A stretch of 64,000 nucleotides of DNA. Source: Actibacterium lipolyticum. GTDB lineage: Bacteria; Pseudomonadota; Alphaproteobacteria; Rhodobacterales; Rhodobacteraceae. The position numbers were made by a program, and so were the translations under genes. Shown in pieces: positions 16,688 to 25,706 of the stretch. The notes under the pieces are model-generated. The model was not told the DNA's origin. It did no database searches and saw only the letters and a program-made list of their open reading frames with translations. Positions within the stretch are counted from its first letter, which is position 1. Every line of letters starts with the position of its first letter. The stretch spans positions 1-64,000 of the forward strand of contig NZ_FXYE01000001.1 of the NCBI RefSeq assembly GCF_900184935.1, written 5' to 3'.

Positions 16688-17521
16688 ATGTTTGAGACTG
16701 TTTCGGAAAATCGGTGCTTTGGCGGCGTTCAAGGCGTTTACACGCATGATTCAGACGCATGTGCCTGTGATATGACCTTTGGTTTGTTCCTGCCCGAAGA
16801 GGCCGAAGATGGCCCCGTTCCGGTGTTGTGGTACCTATCGGGCCTGACATGCACCCATGAAAACGCGATGACAAAGGCGGGCGCGCAGCTTTGGGCGGCG
16901 GAACACGGTATCGCTGTGGTCTTTCCAGACACCTCGCCTCGCGGCGAAGGCGTGGCCAATGACGACGCGTATGACCTTGGCCAAGGCGCGGGTTTCTATG
17001 TGAACGCAACGCAGCAGCCTTGGGCCCCGCATTTCCAGATGTGGGATTACGTGGCGGACGAACTGCCGCGCCTGCTGCTTAACAACTTCGCCATCGATGA
17101 AGAGCGTCAGGCGATTACCGGGCATTCGATGGGTGGCCATGGCGCGCTGACTTTGGCGATGAACCTGCCGGGCCGCTTTGCGTCTGTTTCCGCCTTTTCG
17201 CCAATTGCGAACCCGACGAAATCGGACTGGGGCCGCAAGCAACTGTCGGCCTATCTGGGTGATGATGAGGCCGCTTGGCAACGCCATGATGCATCGCTTC
17301 TGGTGAAGAATGTTGGTTTTGACGGGCCAATGCTGATCGACCAAGGCAGCAATGATCAGTTCCTTGATCTGCTGAAACCCGAAGCTCTTTCCGCCGCCAT
17401 CGCCGAAGCACGTCAGCCTGCTGCTTTCCGGATGCAAAAGGGCTATGATCACAGCTACTTCTTCGTTGCGTCTTTCATGGAAGAACACATCGGCTTTCAT
17501 GCGGAAGCACTGTATCGCTAA
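16688..17521 (+). CDS. fghA: S-formylglutathione hydrolase
   Basis: A 277-residue esterase-D-type enzyme that hydrolyses S-formylglutathione to formate and glutathione, the last step of glutathione-dependent formaldehyde oxidation. The catalytic triad is visible: S147 (GHSMGG), D223 (GSNDQFLD) and H255 (GYDHSYFF); WYLSGLTCTHEN at 48-59 is typical of the family. GGAGGG precedes the ATG at 16688; the longer frame from 16613 overlaps the AEC gene and is rejected. The partner formaldehyde dehydrogenase gene is not adjacent. Confidence 0.93.
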   Translation: MFETVSENRCFGGVQGVYTHDSDACACDMTFGLFLPEEAEDGPVPVLWYLSGLTCTHENAMTKAGAQLWAAEHGIAVVFPDTSPRGEGVANDDAYDLGQGAGFYVNATQQPWAPHFQMWDYVADELPRLLLNNFAIDEERQAITGHSMGGHGALTLAMNLPGRFASVSAFSPIANPTKSDWGRKQLSAYLGDDEAAWQRHDASLLVKNVGFDGPMLIDQGSNDQFLDLLKPEALSAAIAEARQPAAFRMQKGYDHSYFFVASFMEEHIGFHAEALYR

Positions 17522-17563
17522 CCCCGGCTTGGGTGACCTGACTTACTTAATAAAGGCTTGAAC

Positions 17564-18241
17564 ATGCACGAATACCGCAGCTTGCAGGAAATCTTCCTAT
17601 CCAACGGTGGACGGGTCGTTCACAAATGGCTGCACTATTTCGACATCTACGAACGCCACTTTTCGCGGTTTGTTGGCAAGTCTCCAACGATGCTTGAAAT
17701 CGGCGTGTTTCGCGGTGGTTCCCTTAAGATGTGGCAAGAGTATTTTGGGCCGGGCACGCGGATCGTGGGCTTGGATATCGACCCTAAATGCGCCCAATAC
17801 GGCGAAGACGATATCGAAGTAGTCATCGGTTCGCAGGATGATCCGGCCCTTTTGGATGATGTCCTGTCGCGATACGATTTTGACATCGTTCTGGATGACG
17901 GCAGCCATCTGATGAAGCATTTGAACGCCTCTTTCGATCTGATCTATGATCGCATGTCGCCGACGGGTGTCTATATGGCCGAGGATCTTCACACCTGTTA
18001 CCTGCCCCGGTTCGGCGGTGGCGCTAAGCGCGCGGGGACATTCATGGAAACCGTCAAAGACAAAATTGACGACCTACACGCGACCTATTCCTCTGGGGTC
18101 GAGGTTTCCGAATTCACCCGTTCGACCGCTTCGATCAACGTGTACGATTCAATCGTCGTTTTTGAGAAGAAGCCGCAAGGGGCGCGGTCCCACATCAAAA
18201 CGGGATCGATGGAATTGCTGCCATCAGATTTTGCGCGATAA
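17564..18241 (+). CDS. Class I SAM-dependent methyltransferase
   Basis: A 225-residue protein with a Rossmann methyltransferase core: motif I LEIGVFRGGS (44-53), the acidic end of strand 2 at DIDP (71-74) and DIVLDDGSH (107-115), which in the related CmcI/rhamnosyl O-methyltransferase group binds a metal. The substrate cannot be read; enzymes of this group methylate sugars or polyketides. The start is ATG 17564 rather than the TTG two codons before. It follows fghA by 42 bases. Confidence 0.8.
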   Translation: MHEYRSLQEIFLSNGGRVVHKWLHYFDIYERHFSRFVGKSPTMLEIGVFRGGSLKMWQEYFGPGTRIVGLDIDPKCAQYGEDDIEVVIGSQDDPALLDDVLSRYDFDIVLDDGSHLMKHLNASFDLIYDRMSPTGVYMAEDLHTCYLPRFGGGAKRAGTFMETVKDKIDDLHATYSSGVEVSEFTRSTASINVYDSIVVFEKKPQGARSHIKTGSMELLPSDFAR

Positions 18242-18256
18242 CGAAAAGGCACGTCC

Positions 18257-18712
18257 GTGATTTATGTCGATGCAGATGCATGCCCCGTAAAGGCAGAGGT
18301 TGAACGGGTCGCCGACCGCCACAAGGTCAAGGTTTTCATGGTCGCAAACGGCGGCCTGCGTCCATCGCCTAATCCGTTGGTGGAGATGGTGTATGTCCCC
18401 GACGGGCCCGACGTTGCCGACATGTGGATCGCCGAACGCGCGACCAAAGGCGACGTGGTCATAACCGGCGACATCCCCCTTGCTGCCAAATGTGTCGAAG
18501 CAGGGTCCCGCGTTCTGCGCCACAACGGCGAGGCGTTTACGCCCGGCAATATCGGCAATCTGCTTGCCACACGTGATTTGATGGCCGACTTGCGCGCCGC
18601 GGACCCGTTCCGCCAAGGCGGCGGGCGCCCGTTTTCAAAAGCAGATCGTTCGCGGTTTCTTGACGCGTTGGAACGTGCGCTGCAAGCCGCGCGGAAAGAA
18701 GGTAACGCATGA
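18257..18712 (+). CDS. UPF0178 (YaiI/YqxD) family protein
   Basis: A 151-residue protein of the DUF188/UPF0178 family, with the invariant start IYVDADACPVK (2-12) and the later stretches GDIPLAAKC and GGGRPFSKADRSRF. It has a PIN-like nuclease fold but its function is not established. It starts with GTG at 18257 with AAGG about 9 bases upstream. Its stop overlaps the next start by four bases, making it the first of four translationally coupled genes. Confidence 0.92.
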   Translation: MIYVDADACPVKAEVERVADRHKVKVFMVANGGLRPSPNPLVEMVYVPDGPDVADMWIAERATKGDVVITGDIPLAAKCVEAGSRVLRHNGEAFTPGNIGNLLATRDLMADLRAADPFRQGGGRPFSKADRSRFLDALERALQAARKEGNA

Positions 18713-19332
18713 CCCCAGAAGCCGTCATATTCGACATCGGAAACGTGCTGATCGAATGGCAGCCGGAACGCTATTATGACCGCGTTGTCGGGGAAGCCCG
18801 GCGCAAGGAAATGTTCGCAGCCGTTGACCTGCATGGCATGAATGACCGCGTGGACCGGGGCGAGGATTTTACCGCGACCATCTATGAAACCGCCGAAGCC
18901 TATCCCGAATTCCGCGATGAAATTCGGATGTGGCACGATGATTGGATTGAGCTGGCCAAGCCGATTATTCCGCATTCAGTCCATCTGTTGAAAACGCTTC
19001 AGGCCAAAGGCGTGCCCGTATTTTCGCTGACAAACTTTGGTATCGGCAGCTTTGAATATGCCGTGCCGTTTTACCCGTTCCTGCGTGACTTTGACCGGTC
19101 CTATATCTCGGGCCACATGGGGGTGATCAAACCTGACACCCGCATATACGAGATGGTCGAACAAGACTGCGGCATCGCGCCAGAACGTCTTTTGTTTACC
19201 GATGATCGCATCGATAACATCAACGCCGCGAAAGCGCGCGGTTGGCAGGCGCACCTGTTTGAAGGGCCGCAGGGCTGGGCCGAGCGGTTGGTAAACGCAG
19301 GCCTGCTGACGGAGGCCGAGGCGACGCCGTGA
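18709..19332 (+). CDS. HAD-family hydrolase (YihX-like)
   Basis: A 207-residue haloacid-dehalogenase-superfamily phosphatase, subfamily IA. The nucleophile is D9 in FDIGNVLIEW, with the DxGN form seen in YihX (glucose-1-phosphatase); motif III/IV appear as GVIKPDTRIYE and LFTDDRIDNINAA. The cap is a small helical domain. The ATG overlaps the UPF0178 stop, and its own stop overlaps the next start. The physiological phosphate ester is unknown. Confidence 0.87.
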   Translation: MTPEAVIFDIGNVLIEWQPERYYDRVVGEARRKEMFAAVDLHGMNDRVDRGEDFTATIYETAEAYPEFRDEIRMWHDDWIELAKPIIPHSVHLLKTLQAKGVPVFSLTNFGIGSFEYAVPFYPFLRDFDRSYISGHMGVIKPDTRIYEMVEQDCGIAPERLLFTDDRIDNINAAKARGWQAHLFEGPQGWAERLVNAGLLTEAEATP

Positions 19333-20249
19333 ACGTGGAATTCATCCCCTTTGATGCCTGCGATCCACTGTTGGATTGGAACGCCCTGACCGACGCCCTG
19401 ACCGCCGGTCATTCCATGCCAAGGGCAGAGGTTGACGATACATTTCTTTACCGCGATCCCGATACGCTGCTTTCGCGCGCTGCGTGGATTGATGGCATGG
19501 GCGCGGCGGTTAAAACGGCCACGATTTTTCCGGGCAATCCCGCGAATGACAAACCTGCCGTCAACGGCGCGGTCAGCCTGTTTTCGGATGTGGACGGAAC
19601 GCTGGAAGCGATCGTTGACTTCCATCTGGTGACCAAGTGGAAAACGGCAGGCGACAGCCTTTTGGCGGCGAAGCAACTGGCGCGCCCGGATAGTAAGGTC
19701 ATTTTGATCGTGGGTGCGGGGACCGTTGGGCACTCGCTCTACAAAGCCTATTCCAGCGCGTTTCCAGATGCCGAGTTTCTGATTTGGAACCGCAGCTTGG
19801 GCAGTGCTGCGCGGATGGCAGAGGTTTATTCCAACGTCTCTATCGCGCCTGATTTGGCCTCGGCGGTGCGCAGTTCAGACATCGTGACCTCGGCTACGAT
19901 GACGCAATCGCCGCTGATCAAAGGGGAATGGTTGCGTCCGGGGCAGCACATTGACCTGATCGGGGCCTATCGGTCTGACATGCGCGAAGCTGACGATGAC
20001 GCGCTTAGATGTTCCCGCATTTTTGTGGACAGCCGCGCCACGACGCTGGATCATATCGGCGAGTTGAAAGAGCCCTTGGCAAATGGGGTCATCACCCGCG
20101 ACGACATTGTCGCCGACTTCTATGACCTGACGAACGGTTCATTTGCGCGGCGGTCCGACGATGAAATCACACTTTTCAAAAATGGCGGTGGGGCGCATCT
20201 GGACCTGATGGTCAGCCGCTATATCCTAGAGGCATGGCGCAACCGATGA
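19329..20249 (+). CDS. Ornithine cyclodeaminase/mu-crystallin family protein
   Basis: A 306-residue NAD(P)-binding protein of the OCD/mu-crystallin family. The Rossmann motif is VGAGTVG (128-134), preceded by the substrate-site strand AAVKTATIFPGNPAN (59-73). Relatives include ornithine cyclodeaminase, alanine dehydrogenase and ketimine reductases; which reaction applies cannot be told. It starts with GTG at 19329, overlapping the HAD stop by four bases. Confidence 0.87.
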   Translation: MNVEFIPFDACDPLLDWNALTDALTAGHSMPRAEVDDTFLYRDPDTLLSRAAWIDGMGAAVKTATIFPGNPANDKPAVNGAVSLFSDVDGTLEAIVDFHLVTKWKTAGDSLLAAKQLARPDSKVILIVGAGTVGHSLYKAYSSAFPDAEFLIWNRSLGSAARMAEVYSNVSIAPDLASAVRSSDIVTSATMTQSPLIKGEWLRPGQHIDLIGAYRSDMREADDDALRCSRIFVDSRATTLDHIGELKEPLANGVITRDDIVADFYDLTNGSFARRSDDEITLFKNGGGAHLDLMVSRYILEAWRNR

Positions 20250-21172
20250 TGTGGACTTCGATCATAATTCTGGGCGTTGCTCTTGCCTATGCGCTGCCCG
20301 AACTGTTGCGCAAGCCGATGAACACCAATGCGCGCCGGGCCGTAAAAGGGAAGTTCGCAAACCTACCCAGCGGCAAAACCCATTACAGTTGGGAAGGGCC
20401 TAAGAAAGGCCCGGTGGCCGTCTGTGTTCACGGGCTGACAACGGGTAGCTATGTCTGGCTGGCAGTGCAAAAAATCCTGAACATGATGGGTTATCGGGTG
20501 CTTCGCTATGACCTGTATGGCCGTGGCATGTCGGACCGGCCCGAAGGCCATCAGGACCGCGCGTTTTTCCTTAGACAACTAGAGGAGCTGTTGGCCGACC
20601 AAGGCGTCGAAGGTGACTTTAGTCTGTTCGGCTATTCCATGGGTGGCAGTATCGCGACGGCCTACGCCGCCCAAAACCCTGACCGTGTCGATCGGCTTGT
20701 GTTGCTTGCGACCGCGGGGTTGGGCCATACGCCCAGCCCGTTTTTTCGGTTCTGCACCCGCACGCCTTTCGTGGGCGACCTGTTCATGCGCTTGTTCGGT
20801 GCAATGTTTTTGCGGCGGGCGTTGCGCGCAGCGCCGGTGGGGGAAATCGACGGGATTGCGAAACGCCAAGCCGCAGAAACGCGATATCGTGGGTATCTTC
20901 CTGCGGTGCTTTCCAGCCTGCGCAATATGCTTGCCGATGACCTGTCAGCAGAGCACCGGATAATCGCTGAAAATAACATTCCGGTGTTGGCGATCTGGGG
21001 GGATGCTGATGCCGCGATCCCAATGACCGCCGTCGGGCGGTTGGCGCAAATCAACCGCGAGGCGCGCCAAGTGACCCTGCTGGGGGCCACTCACGCGCTG
21101 CCTTATTCGCATTCTGCCGACATCCACGCCGCGATGCAGGACTTCCTAAGGGAATTCGTGCGCGATTACTAA
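20234..21172 (+). CDS. Alpha/beta hydrolase with N-terminal membrane anchor
   Basis: A 312-residue alpha/beta-hydrolase. Residues 7-22 (WTSIIILGVALAYALP) form a membrane segment or signal anchor. The oxyanion HG motif is at 66-67, the nucleophile S135 in GYSMGGS, and the acid and base are likely D257 or D259 and H287 (GATHALP). It overlaps the preceding gene; the start may be ATG 20234 or, giving the usual four-base overlap, ATG 20246. It is the last gene of the four-gene run. Substrate unknown. Confidence 0.83.
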   Translation: MAQPMMWTSIIILGVALAYALPELLRKPMNTNARRAVKGKFANLPSGKTHYSWEGPKKGPVAVCVHGLTTGSYVWLAVQKILNMMGYRVLRYDLYGRGMSDRPEGHQDRAFFLRQLEELLADQGVEGDFSLFGYSMGGSIATAYAAQNPDRVDRLVLLATAGLGHTPSPFFRFCTRTPFVGDLFMRLFGAMFLRRALRAAPVGEIDGIAKRQAAETRYRGYLPAVLSSLRNMLADDLSAEHRIIAENNIPVLAIWGDADAAIPMTAVGRLAQINREARQVTLLGATHALPYSHSADIHAAMQDFLREFVRDY

Positions 21173-22413
21173 GCTGCGGCCGAGCGGACGACTGTGCGCT
21201 CTTTGATGGGAAGGTGGACGATGGCAGAGAACGCGCCAATACCAACGCCGATCCACCACACCAACGTGTAGTTGCCGTATAGGTCATACAGGCGCCCACC
21301 CAGCCAAACGCCCATGAACGAACCGACTTGGTGCGAGAAGAACACGATGCCGTAAAGCGTTCCCATGTACCGAAGCCCGTACAGATGTGCGACCAACCCA
21401 GATGTCAGCGGCACGGTGGCCAACCACAATGTGCCCATGACGACAGAAAACAGAAGCACGCTTGTGGGCGTAATCGGTAGCATGATGAACAGGCCAGCCG
21501 CGATGGTGCGGCCAAGATAGATCAGTGCCAGCAGGTACTTCTTGGAATACTTCTTCCCCAGCCAGCCGGACGCGATGGAGCCCACGATATTGGCCAACCC
21601 GATAAGCGAGATCGAAAGCGCACCAAGCGCTGAAGTGGACGAAACCCCAATCGCCGCCAACGTGCCCGAAGGGTCGATCGCCCCGCACATTTCAGTCACG
21701 AACGCAGGGAAGTGCGCGGTGATAAAGCCAAGCTGATAGCCGCAGGAAAAGAAGCCCAGAAAGATCAGCGTGAAAGACGGATCGCGAAAGGCACGCATCA
21801 GGATTTCGCCCATGCTTTCCTGCAGCTCTTCACGGGTTGCGACCTTGGGGGAGCGCATCATTGGCAGGGCAAACAGGGTCAGCAGGATCACGGCGGCGAA
21901 GATCATAAAGACTTCTTGCCAGCCCATCATGCCAAGCAGCCATTCCGCGGCCGGGGCCCCAAACACCTGCCCGGCAGACCCCGCAGCGGTCGCGATCCCC
22001 AGCGAGAGGGAGCGATTTTCATCGCTCGATGCGCGACCGACGACCGCAAGGATGACACCAAAGCCGGTTCCTGCGATTCCGAATCCAACTAATATTTCAA
22101 GAAGTTGGTGTTGTCCGGGCGTCACCGCATAGGACGAAAGCAAAAGACCCGCCGCATAGGTCAGCGCGCCTAGAAAAATGGCCCTGCGATCCCCAAAACG
22201 TTCGGCAATCGCGCCAAAGATCGGCTGCCCGATGCCCCATGCTAGGTTCTGAATCGCAATCGCAAATGAAAAGTCCGCGCGCATCCATCCGAATTCGTCC
22301 GCGATGGGAATTTGGAACACGCCAAAGCTTGCCCGAATGGCAAAGCCGATCATGATGATCAAGCAACCAGAGATCAAAACCGGGGTCAGTAGTGGCGTGC
22401 GTGTCGTATTCAT
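21169..22413 (-). CDS. MFS transporter
   Basis: A 414-residue major-facilitator protein with about twelve membrane segments and an opening like the oxalate/formate-antiporter-type group (GFAIRASFGVFQIPIADEFG). The central loop after segment 6 is around residues 190-215. It is convergent with the alpha/beta hydrolase gene, overlapping at the stop codons by four bases, and divergent from zapE. Substrate unknown, perhaps an organic acid. Confidence 0.85.
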   Translation of the reverse strand: MNTTRTPLLTPVLISGCLIIMIGFAIRASFGVFQIPIADEFGWMRADFSFAIAIQNLAWGIGQPIFGAIAERFGDRRAIFLGALTYAAGLLLSSYAVTPGQHQLLEILVGFGIAGTGFGVILAVVGRASSDENRSLSLGIATAAGSAGQVFGAPAAEWLLGMMGWQEVFMIFAAVILLTLFALPMMRSPKVATREELQESMGEILMRAFRDPSFTLIFLGFFSCGYQLGFITAHFPAFVTEMCGAIDPSGTLAAIGVSSTSALGALSISLIGLANIVGSIASGWLGKKYSKKYLLALIYLGRTIAAGLFIMLPITPTSVLLFSVVMGTLWLATVPLTSGLVAHLYGLRYMGTLYGIVFFSHQVGSFMGVWLGGRLYDLYGNYTLVWWIGVGIGAFSAIVHLPIKERTVVRSAAA

Positions 22414-22529
22414 TTTGCGGCTCCTGCAACCGGGCCAAGTTGCTGGAGCTTTCAGGCATGGTCAATCCAATTTAATTCATGGCGCGCATCATCTTTTCTT
22501 ATGCGTCGGACAGGCCTATTGGTGGAAAA

Positions 22530-23603
22530 ATGTATGATACTTTGCGCGAAAAATACGACCAGCTTGTAAGCAGTGGCGCGTTGCACGCCGATCCCGGCCA
22601 GATGGCGATGCTTGATCCGCTGGAAACTGTCCGCCGCGGGCTTGAATCGGCAGCTTCGGAAAAGCGCGGCTTTTCCTTTTTGCGCAAAAAGCCAACCCCG
22701 GTTCCTGGCCTCTATATCTGGGGCGGCGTTGGGCGCGGTAAATCCATGTTGATGGATTTCTTCTTTGACAATGTGGCGATTCCCGAAAAGCGGCGCGTGC
22801 ATTTCCATGCGTTCATGCAAGAGGTCCACGCCGAGCTGCACAAAATGCGGAAAACCGGTGCCGACGACGCGTTGAAAAAGGTTGGCGGGGCTATCGGTGC
22901 CGAATTGCGGTTGCTGTGTTTTGACGAAATGCAGGTGACCGATATCACCGATGCGATGATCGTTGGGCGGTTGTTCGACCTGTTGTTCGATGCTGGTGTG
23001 ACGGTGGTAACCACGTCAAACCGCGTGCCTGACGATTTGTACAAAGATGGGCTTCAGCGGGATCGGTTCTTGCCGTTTATTGAGGTGCTGAAGCAGAAAT
23101 TAGCGGTGCATCACCTCGCCTCGCCCAATGATTACCGGCAAAACAGGCTGTCAGGTGCAGAGGTGTATTTCACACCCGCGGATGCCGCGTCTCGCGAAGC
23201 GATGGAAGAAATCTGGCGCGATTTCTCTGATGGTAAGGGTGGCCCGCTATCCCTGACGGTTCAGGGCCGCACGGTGGAAGTGCCGCAGTTCCACAACGGG
23301 GTCGCCCGCGCGACGTTTTGGGACCTTTGCGCAAAGCCGCTTGGCCCGGCGGATTATCTGGCGCTTTCCAATGCCGTGCGGGTGCTGATCCTTGAAGATA
23401 TTCCGCGCCTGTCGCGTTCAAATTTCAACGAGGCAAAGCGCTTTGTTACGCTGATTGACGCGCTATACGAGGCGAAGGTGCGATTGATTTGTTCGGCGGC
23501 CGCATTGCCAGAAATGCTGTATGTCGAAGGCTCAGGCGCGTTTGAGTTCGAGCGTACAGCAAGCCGTTTGCGCGAAATGCAGGATGCCGATTGGGGCAAA
23601 TAA
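22530..23603 (+). CDS. zapE: Cell division ATPase ZapE (AFG1-like)
   Basis: A 357-residue P-loop ATPase of the AFG1/ZapE family. Walker A is GGVGRGKSM (65-73) and Walker B LLCFDEMQ (128-135), followed by the family stretch TSNRVPDDLYKDGLQR. ZapE binds FtsZ and helps constriction. The start MYDTLREKY at 22530 agrees with the family and has GGTGG upstream; an ATG 51 bases earlier is less likely. A strong hairpin with its T-run on the opposite strand begins right at the stop codon. Confidence 0.92.
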   Translation: MYDTLREKYDQLVSSGALHADPGQMAMLDPLETVRRGLESAASEKRGFSFLRKKPTPVPGLYIWGGVGRGKSMLMDFFFDNVAIPEKRRVHFHAFMQEVHAELHKMRKTGADDALKKVGGAIGAELRLLCFDEMQVTDITDAMIVGRLFDLLFDAGVTVVTTSNRVPDDLYKDGLQRDRFLPFIEVLKQKLAVHHLASPNDYRQNRLSGAEVYFTPADAASREAMEEIWRDFSDGKGGPLSLTVQGRTVEVPQFHNGVARATFWDLCAKPLGPADYLALSNAVRVLILEDIPRLSRSNFNEAKRFVTLIDALYEAKVRLICSAAALPEMLYVEGSGAFEFERTASRLREMQDADWGK

Positions 23604-23627
23604 AAAGCCCCCCGTCAGACGGGGGGC
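23601..23627 (-). terminator. Intrinsic terminator, T-run on the minus strand
   Basis: GCCCCCCGT (23607-23615) pairs perfectly with ACGGGGGGC (23619-23627) around a 3-base loop. The bases next to it read TTTTTA on the minus strand only; on the plus strand the stem is followed by GTACTAG. It therefore best ends a leftward transcript from the gap 23640-24140, though it may also protect the zapE 3' end. Confidence 0.7.
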
Positions 23628-23639
23628 GTACTAGTTAAT

Positions 23640-24137
23640 TTTACAGGGATGCACCCTACCGAAACGGACGGAGAAAATTTCCGTTAAGCAAGTCCCGTGT
23701 GTGGAGTGGTTGGAGTTGCTAAGACTCGCGATATCTGGGTGAGGATAGCGCAAATCGATTGCCCGCTGGCGGTAAACAGCGCGGCAATGTTCCGGCAGGG
23801 TGATCCTGAGTGACGCGATGGCATTGCGTCGGAGGTGTAGGGGACCTTTCTCTTTACGTGGAAAGCACTGGTACGATTTATTGAGTCCCGAAAGTGTGGG
23901 GTCGTAAGCCATCTCTGACCGCTCCCAACCAGAAGGTTGGTGTGGGGAAGTCGGGTTGGGAAATTGTCAGAGACAAACATCAAACTACCTTTTCACTTTC
24001 TGCATCCACTATCACCCAAACGGTTTTTGAAGTCAGCAAAACGAAGGAATAGTTCGTAAAAGCAAAGGCTTACCGATGCGGCGCGAAGGGATGTCGAAAC
24101 TATACGAAATGATAGGGTTCGATGTTTCCACAAACGA
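23640..24137 (-). ncRNA. Candidate structured RNA gene
   Basis: A gap of about 500 bases without a believable protein gene but with a chain of strong hairpins: 23758-23768/23777-23788 (11 pairs, one bulged C), 23812-23816/23826-23830, 23846-23850/23861-23865, 23872-23876/23902-23906, and 23912-23919/23966-23973 (8 pairs) enclosing CCAACC/GGTTGG. The left edge has a terminator with its T-run on the minus strand, the right edge a bidirectional one. I could not match it to tmRNA, RNase P, 6S or SRP RNA. Strand and ends are inferred. Confidence 0.4.
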
Positions 24138-24190
24138 AAGCCGCGCCGTTCGCCCCTGTTCAGGGGGATAGGCGCGGCTTTATAGTGTTT
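24138..24190. terminator. Bidirectional terminator
   Basis: AAGCCGCGCC (24138-24147) and GGCGCGGCTT (24171-24180) form a 10-base-pair stem with an inner CCCCTG/CAGGGG helix. T-rich tails lie on both sides (TTTATAGTGTTT to the right, TTTCGTTTG on the minus strand). It is 39 bases beyond the stop of the response-regulator gene. Confidence 0.75.
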
Positions 24191-24218
24191 GGGAAAGGGT
24201 CGGCCAGTTGATGGCGCG

Positions 24219-24821
24219 TCAGACCAAGTTCTGGTCCCGCGCGATCATCGCTGCATGCGTGCGGTTGCGGGCCGCAAGCTTTCTGCAGAGTGTCTTTACA
24301 TGAAGTTTCACAGTCACTTCCTGCAAGTCATAGTCGATTGCGATTTCTTTGTTGGATTTGCCTTCGCAAATGCCACGCAGCACTTCTGATTCACGCTTGG
24401 TAAGTTGCGTGCGTCCGGGCGCGCTCTCCTGTTGCATGAAGTTGACGGGAGCGTAGATCTCTCCCTCTGCCATGAAGCGCGCGGCCGTCACCATTGATCG
24501 TGAGCCAAGCGTTTTGGGGACAAAGCCAGCAGCGCCCGCTTTGATTGCGGCTTCTGCGACGTCACGGGATGCAGTTCCCGACAATAGGGCGACAGGGCGC
24601 TTTTCGTTGGCTTCCATCATGCGGCTTAGCCCGTCTAGGCCATTCATTCCCGGCATGTTGTAATCAAGAAGGACCAAATCAAAGCTGCCGGTTGATTGTG
24701 TTTGTTCTATCGCTTCGTCCAGCGTTGCGGCTGTCAATACTTCGACGACCCCTTCGTTGGTTAAAAATGCGGCGATTGTCTCGCGGACCAGATCATGGTC
24801 GTCGGCTACTAGAATACGCAT
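24219..24821 (-). CDS. NarL/LuxR-type response regulator
   Basis: A 200-residue two-component regulator: receiver domain at residues 1-120 with phospho-acceptor D53 (LVLLDYNMPG), acidic pair D7/D8 and K103, then a LuxR-type helix-turn-helix from about 138 (LTKRESEVLRGICEGKSNKEIA). It should activate or repress promoters as a phosphorylated dimer. No kinase is directly beside it, but a hybrid kinase gene lies 0.9 kb away in the opposite orientation. It starts with ATG at 24821. Confidence 0.92.
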   Translation of the reverse strand: MRILVADDHDLVRETIAAFLTNEGVVEVLTAATLDEAIEQTQSTGSFDLVLLDYNMPGMNGLDGLSRMMEANEKRPVALLSGTASRDVAEAAIKAGAAGFVPKTLGSRSMVTAARFMAEGEIYAPVNFMQQESAPGRTQLTKRESEVLRGICEGKSNKEIAIDYDLQEVTVKLHVKTLCRKLAARNRTHAAMIARDQNLV

Positions 24822-25158
24822 GCTATCACTACTTCCGGATGTACTAATTCAACCATAGTCTGGCTTTGATTGTTTGTGAATGTGTTCTGCGCAATTCTTA
24901 TCAAACCTTTAATTTCAGGTGGCATCGCTACCCTCTCGTAAACTCTTCTTTTGAGGCGGGTTCCGCCCTAAAATCTGAGTATATTATTACCAAAGCACTA
25001 CTTGTACTCTGGCGAAGGTATCGAAGGGGCGTTCTTCAGAGACATCAACATATCCAAAAGGATAGCCATGTATCCGTCTGCTTTGATGAACCAGCCCCAT
25101 AAGTATGGCACAAGTCTCTGGCGGGGCAATAGCGGCCCCAATGATGGAGTGACAAGAA
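24822..25158. other. Divergent promoter region, no gene seen
   Basis: 337 bases between the response-regulator and the exported-protein genes. A/T content is high, as expected for promoters in both directions. Short frames here have no ribosome site and no resemblance to known proteins. Confidence 0.5.
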
Positions 25159-25665
25159 ATGGCGATACATGCACGGGTAATGTTTTTTGCGGCAGGACTG
25201 CTTATGGCAGTCATCTTGATGGTGGATCGGACTTATGCCGAAACAACTCAGGACACTGACAAGGAAATAATCCTTACTGTCTCAGGCGACGTTGAAGGCC
25301 ATTTGTTCGATTTGGCTGACCTAGAAGCGATGGCGCAGACTACAATCTCTACCAGCACGATCTGGACCGAAGGCGTACAAGAATTTCAGGGCGTCTTGCT
25401 TAAAACGTTTTTGGATTCTCTCGAAGTTACCGAAGGCACGCTTAAGGTGACTGCGATTAACGATTATGCGGTCGAAGTTCCGGTTTCTGACGCTGTCGAA
25501 AACGGTCCAATCATTGCTTACATGCACAACGGAAACTATATGCCGGTTCGTGACAAAGGCCCGCTTTGGCTGGTTTATCCCTACGACGCCGATCCCGGCT
25601 ACCGCGCGGAAATGATTTATGCCCGCAGCATTTGGCAGCTCGATCGGATTGAAATTCAACGTTAG
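25159..25665 (+). CDS. Exported protein with molybdopterin-oxidoreductase fold
   Basis: A 168-residue protein with an N-terminal signal peptide (residues 1-28, core VMFFAAGLLMAVILMV, ending TYA). The mature part resembles the oxidoreductase molybdopterin-binding (SUOX-like) fold in its short form: FQGVLLKTFLDSL, then PVRDKGPLWLVYPYD and YARSIWQLDRIEI. It lacks the conserved cysteine used to bind the molybdenum, so it may be a ligand-binding or sensory relative. It lies 41 bases upstream of a hybrid histidine kinase gene on the same strand and could supply its periplasmic input. That link is inferred. Confidence 0.7.
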   Translation: MAIHARVMFFAAGLLMAVILMVDRTYAETTQDTDKEIILTVSGDVEGHLFDLADLEAMAQTTISTSTIWTEGVQEFQGVLLKTFLDSLEVTEGTLKVTAINDYAVEVPVSDAVENGPIIAYMHNGNYMPVRDKGPLWLVYPYDADPGYRAEMIYARSIWQLDRIEIQR

Positions 25666-25706
25666 GCTGACTGTGCTAACGATATAACCTCTGTGGCGGA
25701 CTTCTT

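Noticed and set aside
23631-23983. Overlapping minus-strand frames of 93 and 99 residues downstream of zapE
   Set aside because: No ribosome site, no recognised domain, and the region is dominated by base-paired stems, so an RNA gene is the better reading.
23640-24137. tmRNA, RNase P RNA, 6S RNA or cobalamin riboswitch in the gap after zapE
   Set aside because: I looked for their conserved stretches (tag codons, P4 helix, central bubble, B12 box). Only a short CAGGATCACCCTGCC on the minus strand recalls a B12 box, without the rest of the aptamer.
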